A stretch of DNA of 64,000 nucleotides, taken from positions 25,974,841-26,038,840 of the forward strand of contig CM068583.1 in assembly GCA_035048485.1 (NCBI GenBank). The letters run 5' to 3'. This DNA is from Pteria penguin (taxonomy: Eukaryota; Mollusca; Bivalvia; Pterioida; Pteriidae). Under the pieces are notes generated by a model, which saw nothing but the letters and a program-made list of their open reading frames with translations, was not told where the DNA came from and made no database searches. This document shows positions 55,884 to 64,000 of the stretch, one piece after another (position 1 is the stretch's first letter; each line of letters opens with the position of its first letter). A program made the position numbers and the translations under genes.

Positions 55884-58800
55884 ATGTTGCATGGTAAAAT
55901 AGTAGTTATCAAAAGAAGTGGCATTGACGGAGCAAATTTCCCTTTAACAGCTGATGTTTGTTTATTTGGCAGGTAATTATCAATCAACTACCATGGAATG
56001 TTTACATGTTTTAATTCAGATCTGCATTACTTATTTTATGAGTAGTCCCTATCATCATCAACATTGACAGTCCTATATTTATATCATTGGTTATTTATTT
56101 TGAAAACAATAAGTTTATCATTTGAAGTGTATTAATCAGATTGGGGACAACTTGTCATTTCATTTTGAAATCACTCAAACAAGTAACTCAGTGTTTTCAG
56201 TAATCATTTTCAAGTAAGTTAACAATTCCAAAAAAAGGACTCGACATTAACTCTTGTCCGGTACCAGCGAATATTTTTCATGTACAAGTGAATCTTGACA
56301 AGTACTTGTCCAATTGGACAAGTGAAGTCAGAAGCAGTGAGGGAACAACGATCAGGAAGTTGATTCTCAAAGCGAGGATGGCAACTTTAAAATCGTGATC
56401 AAGTTCACTTGTTGAACAATTTGGTTGTTATCTTTTTGTTATTGTCTAATTTTGCAATTAGTAAATACCCTCTTAACTCTGTATATTCGTTAATAAAATA
56501 ACATGAGTAAATTGTTTAAATTTTATTTTATTTATTACAGTAGTTATAGAAGTTCAGTATTGACAAAATGCGGGACAAGTAAAATTTATATTCGGACAAG
56601 TAAATTTCATGGCTACTAAATTTTAATGTCGCACCCCTGCACATGTAGCTGCAGAAATATTGTACAATGTAGATATAAAGTCCAAAACAGTGAGTTCAGT
56701 TTCAAATTGAATTTCCAAAAATGAAAATTTATTTTTTTGGTACATGTGTATTTGAAATTGATTTAATGATTTTAACAGATTGTTATGCATTTTGGTAATT
56801 GTCTCTAAAATGAGAAGTTGTCCCTAACATGTTAAAGAACCTAGATTCTAGATTGGGCAAGATTAAATGTACTTTTTTTCTCTTTAATATACATGGTACT
56901 TGTACTCATTGTTTTAATTGTTCTCAATGTAGGAATACTAGGATTAACAACTTTTCACTTTGTCCTCTGTTTCAAATTGTAGAAATGTAAAAACTACATA
57001 CAATATATATACAATGCATGAAGGTAATACATTATTTATAAACTTAGATAAAGCATAACTTGGTCACATTATGACACATGTATCAATTTAAAGTGATATT
57101 TATATCATTTAGAAATTTATATAGATGTTTTTTGAATTTTTAATACACATTAACAGGAGTCATGACTGTGACATAAGAATCCAACTACCTGCTGTAGATC
57201 TTGAACATGCCAGGATCAATGTTGACAACAAAGGAAAAGTAAATGCTTTATTTACTAGTGTAATATACAAATAATATTTATGATAATAACTGTTTTTGAT
57301 AAAAAAAAAAGGAAGTTTTCAGTCATCAAACTTTCATGCATCATAATTCATATAAGAAAGGGTATAATGATTGATGTAATAAACTTTTATTATAAAATTC
57401 CCTTGGGACAAAAATGTTCTTAATTTTGTGACAACCTGAACTAGTACGCTTAAAGTGTTGTTTTTGTTTGATCTGCAAGTTTTAGAATACCTTAAGGTGA
57501 TAACAGACTGATTTAAAATTTCATGTTGTTAAATTGACCATAAACATTGTGATTTAAATGTATGATATATACATTGAAAGATTGAAAAGCATGATCAGTT
57601 TGAAATTAAAATTTAAAATTATTCATCTGGAAATATAACATGTGAAGAAAATGCTTTTTTCTAAGTTTCTAACAAAGTTCTAAGTTTGAATCAGTTAGTC
57701 ATTTACATATGTTGCCTTGCAGATTTTTCTAAGTAATCTGAGTTCAAGCAATCCTGTACTTGTCAACGGAGTGGAGCAGAAAGGACAGGTTCAGCTTTTA
57801 GACCGTGATTTGTTTACCATTGTTGATCGTTCTTTTCGTTTGGAACTTTTAGGAAAGGTGGCAAGTCCAAAGAAAAGCCCAATCAAGACACCCAAGGTAT
57901 CTAACATTTTCCTTTGCAAATTTTGCCATTATTTTTTGACCAATAGGAGTCTCTGTTCATATATATATATATATACATGTATATACTAGTAAACCAACTT
58001 CCTGGTATGATTTTAGTACATTATATTAGCTTACATTGTAGCAGTCATATTCAGATCGACATTACGAACAAGTCCATGGGGGTAAAAAAATTGTTAATTT
58101 TGCATTCCATGTATAATGTACACCCATGAAGTCAATGTTGGAAATTCTGAAATAAGTGTGCGTTATTCACATTCACAAGTAATTATGGTAGTTAAAGACC
58201 TGTCTGTATTGCTGAATATTAAGAACAAAAAGTTCGTGTCAGATTATGACATTGTCATCTGTCTTATAAGTAATCTGTTTTGTAGCAGAGATAATTTAAT
58301 CATGGTGTAGCCTATTTAATTCCTTATGACATGAGGAGAACCCTATTGGTTTTTTTGGCCAACAAAGGAGGGGATTTTTTTGCTTTGTAGTACTGTTGTT
58401 TTGCTGAATAACCATAAATTTTGAAACAAATTAAATACAATTGCTGAAATTAATATGTATATAGTCTCCTTTATAAATCGTCTTAAAGTGATGGAATGTT
58501 TTATGTTGATACTCAACAATTCATGGATTAAGTTTTTTGATGAATTTAATGAAAGGTTAGGTTTTGTTTAAATGCTGTTGCATATTGAAATATATTCTTT
58601 GCAGATGAATACTCCTGTTGTAAAGCCTTTGAGTCCAAGCAACAAGCTTAATGTATCCACCCCTAAAACTAGTAAAAACAATAAGTCTCCTCAGAAAGGA
58701 ACTCCAAGGTCAATTTCAACCCCAGTGAAAAAAGAAAAGATTCTTTCTCCCAAAGAGAAAGCTCCTACACCAGTAATTAAAAGAAATGAGTCATCTCCTC

Positions 58801-60879
58801 CAAAACTAGCAGGTGAGATTGTACAGTCAGATGTTAGAGGAAAGAGTACAACACCAAAGAAAACGAGAAAGCAATCACCTTCGCCTGGTAGAAAATCTGA
58901 TACACGAGGAAGGTCGCCAAAAGCAGATAAATCTTCGAAGGCACTAGCTTCACCTGTAAGTAAACCTCAGACACCTGTTGTAAAAAGTGAACAACAAACA
59001 TCTACTCCTTCTTCTAAGAAAATAAAACCAGCAACTCAAACACCAATTTCTTCGAGAAAAATGAAAGCCTCAAAATCACTTTCTCCTGTTCCTGTTGTAA
59101 AGGCTACCGTACCTAGAGCCAGAGGGCGGTCAGTTGGACCTAAGACAACAGCTTCTTCAAAAGCCAAAACTCCAACAGGTATATCTTCCAGCAGTAATAC
59201 ACCTGTCAAGTCTTCTTCCACCCCGAAATCTGTAAAAACACCATCTGGAGATATATCACCTTTAACAAAAGCAAAAAAACAGGCATCCCCCAAGGTCAAC
59301 ACACCAGGCAAGACTATTTCATCTCAACGAACTGTAACAACCCCAGCAGCATATGAATCTACTGCAAAACAAGTACAAACTCCTGTTTCACCTAAAAAGG
59401 TTAAAACACCTGGTAAAACTCCATCAAGAAGTGCTTCACCAAAGGGAAGGTCTAATATTTCTGCCAATGCATCTCCACTTGTCAAGAAAACTCCATCTCC
59501 TGCTAGAAGTAAATCACCACAAGTAGACAGAACTCCTAGAAGTAGATCTCTAGACTCTAAATCACCTGTTAAGGATCCATCAACTCCATCTTCTACTAAG
59601 ACTCCAACCACACGTAAATCACCTGTAAAACAAAGGAAAACCCCAGTATCAACAAAGAAGACAAAAACGCCAATTAAGACCCCCAATGAAACTGCAGGAG
59701 AAACTCCTTTAAAGAATTTGTCTTCCATGAAAACCCCTGAATCATCTAAAGCAAAAACACCCATGAAGGCACTTTCTCCAACAGCTAGGAAAACTCCACC
59801 TAAAAGTCATTCTCCTGCAAAAACACCTCGTTCCACAAAGAAGGCAGAAATGCTTGTCAAGACACCTACCTCAACTGCTGAAAAGATTCCATCTATAAGC
59901 CAATCTTCTGCTGAATCCCCTTTGTCATCTAAGAAGACAAAAACACCAGCCAAGACAACTTCTCCTATTTCTAGGAGTCAGTCACCTGCTAAAACCCCTG
60001 TTTCTTTGGGGGCAAAAACACCAGCCAAGACAACTTCTATTTCTAAAAGGACTCCATCTAGAAGTCAGTCTCCTACTAAAACCCCTGTATCCACCAAGGC
60101 TAAAACACCTGTCAAGACAACTTCTTCAACTGCTAAAAGAACTCCGTCTAGAAGTCAGTCACCTGCTAAAACCTCTGTTTCTTCAGGGGCAAAAACACCA
60201 GTCAAGGCAGCTTCTCCAACGGCTAAAAAGACTCCATCTAGAAGTCGGTCTCCTGCTCAAACCCCTGTATCCTCCAAGGCAGACAGGCCAGTCAAGACAT
60301 CTCCAATTGCTGAAAACTCTTTGTCTAGAAGTCAGTCTCCAGCAAAAACCCCTGAATTGTCCAAGGCAGCGAAATTAATAGTTAACACACCATCATCTCC
60401 ACCTGTTGTTACAAATCCAATATCTAATAAATCACCTGTAAAACAAGTAGATACTCCAGTGTCTTCCAAGAAGGTGAAAACCCTTGGCAAGGCATCGTCA
60501 ACTCCAGCTAGGAGTAAATCCCCAAAAGGAAAGACTCCTTCCCCAGTCAGAAAAGCACCTTCACCTAGAAGTAAATCACCACAACTGTATGAATCTAGAG
60601 ATGAACAGACAACAAAAGGAAAGTCTCCAGTGTCTCCCAAGCAGAATACCTCTAAAATTTCAGAAGAAGGGTGGACCCCAGTTGGTAAATTTCTATTTTA
60701 ATTTAATTAATTTCTTTTAAATGCATTAATCTCAGTGGTAAATTGTTACAAAAGAAGTGTACATTTAAATCCTATGTCATTTACCACTGATAGTATTACA
60801 TGTGGCATATGTAACACTAAACAGTACTGTATTTTCATTTTCAGTTGCAAAGAAAAAGACACCACTGTCTGGAAGAAAG
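55884..60879 (+). CDS. MKI67: Ki-67-like protein: N-terminal FHA domain plus KTP/KSP-rich region (3' end not seen)
   Basis: Vertebrate Ki-67 coats mitotic chromosomes. Exons: 55884-55972 (non-coding part from 55883), 57157-57238, 57723-57896, 58605-60684, 60845-60879; phases agree, 820 aa visible, then GTAAAA donor and no later exon identified. Residues 1-115 form an FHA domain close to human Ki-67: VIKRSGIDGANFPL, CLFGR, HDCDIRIQLPAVDLEHARI, LSSSNPVLVNG, DRSFRLELLG. CLFGR and the VNG region fit the phosphopeptide loops of FHA domains. Exon 4 (693 codons) is Lys/Ser/Thr/Pro-rich, with dozens of SP/TP sites and five tandem units of 29-30 residues (59973 onward: RSQSPAKTPVS...TPS). No vertebrate-type 122-residue repeat and no RVxF PP1 site is seen in the visible part. 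Confidence 0.9.
55973..57156. other. Intron 1 of the Ki-67-like coding region
   Basis: AT-rich, with a possible short repeat at about 56270-56600 rich in GGACAAGT words (TTGTCCAATTGGACAAGTGA, CGGACAAGTAAA). No exon or gene recognised. Confidence 0.5.
57897..58604. other. Intron 3 of the Ki-67-like gene
   Basis: Contains (TA)n near 57960 and, at about 58325-58440, the repeat fragment with ACATGAGGAGAACCCTATTG also found in THG1L intron 4. No gene. Confidence 0.6.
59973..60360 (+). repeat. In-frame 87-90 bp coding repeats in the Ki-67-like exon 4
   Basis: Five units begin at 59973, 60060, 60150, 60240 and 60327, each opening with RSQSP or RSRSP followed by AKTP- or TKTP-like text and mostly closing with TPS. 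Unit lengths of 87, 90, 90 and 87 bp keep the frame. Diverged relatives of the same words fill the rest of the exon. Confidence 0.85.
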
Positions 60880-61006
60880 GTAAAAAAAAAAGTTTGGTAT
60901 CCTTCAACAGTGTGTTTTTTTTTTTCTTCAAATCTGGGCAGTTGTAAGTACCCTTCCCAAGAGAAATTTCATTGATTTTTCCAAAAAATTGTCAAAATTT
61001 ATACTA

Positions 61007-61898
61007 CCATATTTACTCAAATATAATACGCACCCGAGTATAATACGCACCCCTAAAAATGACCTCGAAAATCATGAAAAAACGTCTCTGTGTATAATAC
61101 ACAGGGGGAAAATCCAAAACAAGATGTCAATTTCGTGTTGAAACAGCAAGGCCGCAAGCTGAATTTGCTTTGCTGTATACCCTTTACAGTGTAATCGCGT
61201 AACATGTATTATAATCAAAGCAGCACAGAATGACCAGCCTTTATTCATCGTGTGATATCAATGCTTTTCTCTCTTTCATTTCACTCACAATCAAATTTGC
61301 ATAGACTTCAATTCTTAACTAGTGCCCTTGTCCCATAGGATCGCCTCGTTTTCTCTCTTTCTCTCTCTAGAATGAACTTGCGTGTCTACTATACTATGTG
61401 AAGTTTACGCATAGATCAGAAATGTTTGTGAAGACAAAATATGTAAGGATGAATGAATGAGTGTTATCCAAACTGTCTATGTTTTTGCCGTTGCAGTCAA
61501 GTGGTTTCACCTGTTGCATAACTATCCATTAACCAATTAAGGTTAAATCATTACATGACCTGTACAATCTACTAATCAGAAACCATTGCTAGATAACACA
61601 GTGCAAGTATTCTATTGCGTTCATTGAATGGCACACTGTAGACATTACTCCTGTTATCGCCTTGAGCATTTACTATGGGAAGCAGATACAGACAATAGAT
61701 ATATCTCACGCCTCGTGGGTTTGATTGACGGCTTTAGATACTTTAATGGACACAAGCACCCCTCTAAATCCACCACTGAAGCTTAAAAGTGTGGGAAACA
61801 AAACAACCAGATTTCTAACCCTATGTATAATATGCAGTGAGAAAATGAGGGGGCAAATTGGCGAAAAAGAACTGTGTATTATATTCTAGTAAATACGG
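61007..61898. mobile_element. 892-bp MITE-like element, TA target duplication
   Basis: Left end CCATATTTACTCAAATATAA then TACGCACC; right end in reverse CCGTATTTACTAGAATATAA then TACACA. TA lies on both sides (61005-61006 and 61899-61900). The left end repeats its own AGTATAATACGCACCCC. No transposase recognised. It lies downstream of the last recognised exon of the Ki-67-like gene, probably in an intron. Confidence 0.85.
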
Positions 61899-62289
61899 TA
61901 TACATTGATCTTTTGACATCATGGAAATTGGACAAATAATTCCCAAATTAAAAGGTATATGCACCTTTGACAAAATACAAAAAAAAAAAACTGTTCAGAT
62001 TTATGATGGAAGAAATAATTCTTTGTAATGGTCCAAATAGAAAGGTATGTTTGTATGATGTCAGCTGTCAAACCTTTTGAAAATCATTGCTAGAATCATT
62101 TTCTTGACATGATTTTGTTTCACTGTAAAGTAGAATTCCTCTCCCTGTCTCATCTGATTCCAATTTTTAGCTCTACTGGTCTCGACCAGTCGAGCTCATG
62201 CGATGGTCCTTCGTCCGTTGTCCGGACGTCCGTCTGTAAACAATTTTTTGTTCCCTCTTCTCCTCTGAAGGTATATACCCCAGAGACCT
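61899..62289. repeat. Head of the 146-bp satellite region
   Basis: At about 62168-62250, AGCTCTACTGGTCTCGACCA, GTCGAGCTCATGCGATGG and CGTCCGTCTGTAAACAATTT resemble a fragment at 37450-37530. This looks like the 5' part of an interspersed element into which the satellite is built. Confidence 0.55.
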
Positions 62290-64000
62290 TATTATGGGTT
62301 CTTCTTGTTGGGTAGGTGGTCTAGTTGTGCATGTGCAATTTTGGTCCAGTTCCGACCCCTTGGGGGCCCACAAAAGGGCGTGGTCCCAAAATCTTGTTCC
62401 CTCTTCTTCTCTGATTGTATATATCCCAGAGACCTAATTATGGTCTCATCATGTTTTGTAGCTGGTCTAGTTGTGCATGTGCAATTTTGGTCCAGTCCGG
62501 ACCCCCTGGGGCCCCTACAAAAGGGGCGTGGTCCCAAAATCTTGTTCCCTTTTCATTTCTGAAGGTATATATCATAGAGACCTAATTATGGTCTCATTTT
62601 GTTATATAGGTGGTCTAGTTGTGCATGTGCAATTTTGGTACGGTCCGGACCCCCTGGGCTCCCAGAAAGGGGCGTGGTCCCAAAATCTTGTTCCCTCTTC
62701 TATTCTTAAGGTATATGTCCCAGAGACCTAATTATGGTCTCATCATGTTTGGTATGTGATCTAGTTGTGCATTTATTATTTTGGCCTGGTCCGCCCCCCC
62801 CTTGGGGTCCCACAAAAGGGCGTGGTCTCAAATTCTTGTTCCCTCTTCTATCCTTAAGGTATATGTCCCAGAGACCTAATTATGGTCTCATTTTGTTGGA
62901 TAGGTGGTCTAGTTGTGCATGTGCAATTTTGGTCTAGTCCGGACCCCCTGGGACCCCACAAAGGGGCGTGGTCACAAAATCTTGTTCCCTCTTCTTTTCT
63001 GAAGGTATATGTCCCAGAGACCTAATTATGGTCTCATCATGTTTGGTATGTGATGTAGTTGTGCATGTATAATTTTGGTCTGGTCCGGACCCCCTGGGGT
63101 CCCAAAAAGGGGCGTGGTCCCAAAATCTTGTTCCCTCATTTTCTCTTAAGGTATATATCCTAGAGACCTAATTATGGTCTCATTTTGTTGGATAGGTGGT
63201 GTAGTTGTGCATGTGCAATTTTGGTCCGGTCCAGACCCCCTGGGACCCCACAAAGGGGTGTGGTCCCAAAATCTTGTTCCCTCTTCTTTTCTTAAGGTAT
63301 ATGTCCCAGAGACCTAATTATGGTCTAATCATGTTTGGTATGTGATCTAGTTGTGCATGTATAATTTTGGTCCAGTCTGGACCCCCTGGGGTCCCACAAA
63401 CGGGTGTGGTCCCAAAATCTTGTTCCCTCTTTTTCTCTGAAGGTATATATCCTAGAGACCTAATTATGGTCTCATTTTGTTGGATAGGTGGTGTAGTTGT
63501 GCATGTGCAATTTTGGACCAGTTTGGACCTCCTTGGGCCCCACAGGGGGCGTGGTCCCAAAATCTTGTTCCCTCTTCTTTTCTGAAGGTATATGTCCCAG
63601 AGACCTAATTATAGTCTCATCATGATTGATATGTGATGTAGTTGTGCATGTATAAGTTTGGTCCAGTCCGGACCCCCTTGGGTCCCACAAAGGGGTGTGG
63701 TCCCAAAATCTTGTTCCCTCTTTTTCTTTGAAAGTATATAGCCTAGAGACCTAATTATGGTCTCCTTTTGTTGGATAGGTGGTGTAATTGTGCATGTGCA
63801 ATTTTGGACCAGTTCGGACCCCCTGGGGCCCCACAAAGGGGCGTGGTCCCAAAATCTTGTTCCCACTTCTTCTCTTATTGTATATGTCTGTGAGACTTAA
63901 TTATGATCTCATCATGTTTGGTAGATGGTCTAGTTGTGCATGTGCAATACAAAACATACATGTGTGGTCCAAATATATTTTTACCCCTTCTTCTCTGAAG
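62290..64000. repeat. 146-bp satellite with alternating two-unit structure, runs off the window
   Basis: Twelve copies marked by TAGTTGTGCATG at 62321, 62467, 62615, 62761, 62909, 63055, 63201, 63347, 63493, 63638, 63783 and 63930 (spacing 145-148). Each unit has GGTCCAGTCCGGACCCCCTG, GGGCGTGGTCCCAAAATCTT, GTTCCCTCTTCT and CAGAGACCTAATTATGGTCT. From the third copy, type A (TTTTGTTGGATAGGTGGT, GTGCAATTTTG) alternates with type B (ATCATGTTTGGTATGTGAT, mostly GTATAATTTTG), so the true period is about 292 bp. Open frames on both strands are by-products. Confidence 0.94.

Noticed and set aside
59036..60640. Minus-strand frames of 91-146 codons opposite the Ki-67-like exon 4
   Set aside because: They are shadows of the low-complexity coding exon; the plus-strand frame is continuous, spliced in phase to the FHA exons and has sensible composition.
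62173..63866. Many 65-86 codon frames on both strands at the right edge
   Set aside because: They are different frames of the 146-bp satellite and repeat with its period.

Overview
This is a window of animal nuclear DNA: AT-rich, with intron-containing genes and GT-AG splice sites, densely packed with small DNA transposons, tRNA-derived SINEs and tandem satellites. The protein sequences are clearly metazoan. The repeat style (elements flanked by 'gctcacctgag', SINEs ending in CAATCAATCAAT, 'gaccttga/aaggtca' modules) is what I associate with bivalve molluscs. That taxonomic call is inference from pattern, not from a search.

Four protein genes can be assembled exon by exon. (1) THG1L, tRNA-His guanylyltransferase, plus strand, 3634-13220, six exons, complete (289 aa). 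(2) SLC49A3 (MFSD7), an orphan transporter of the SLC49 major-facilitator family, minus strand, 33666-18194, eleven exons, complete (483 aa). (3) An unrecognised basic Ser/Thr-Pro-rich protein, minus strand, 46534-41316, three coding exons (481 aa), ending in a CaaX prenylation box (CVIL). (4) The 5' part of a Ki-67-like gene, plus strand, from 55884 and running beyond the exons seen here, with a Ki-67-type FHA domain followed by a 693-codon exon of KTP/KSP repeats. Genes 3 and 4 are divergently arranged and both look like proteins phosphorylated on chromosomes in mitosis.

Region by region. 1-3600: 33-bp tandem array, a SINE, no gene recognised. 3.6-13.2 kb: THG1L, whose second intron holds a 32-bp array and a 3-kb satellite of 48-bp units ending 20 bp before exon 3. 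13.2-18.2 kb: intergenic, with three interspersed elements. 18.2-33.7 kb: SLC49A3, whose introns hold a 2.5-kb interspersed element, a decayed integrase-type transposon with long inverted ends, a second SINE family and a MITE. 33.8-37.1 kb: two TIR elements upstream of the SLC49A3 start, the nearer one only 134 bp from the ATG. 37.1-41.3 kb: repeats and unassigned DNA. 41.3-51.8 kb: the CaaX gene, whose 5' intron carries a second, almost identical 2.5-kb element and a foldback element. 51.8-55.3 kb: intergenic, packed with nested mobile elements. 55.3-64 kb: the Ki-67-like gene; after exon 5 there is a MITE and a 146-bp satellite that runs off the window.

Perhaps the least expected signal is a set of tiny (33-38 bp) palindromic insertions with related arms, two of them flanked by exact 5-bp duplications, one sitting inside the terminal repeat of a MITE. 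The invertebrate Ki-67-like gene next to a prenylated basic protein gene is the other point that deserves follow-up.
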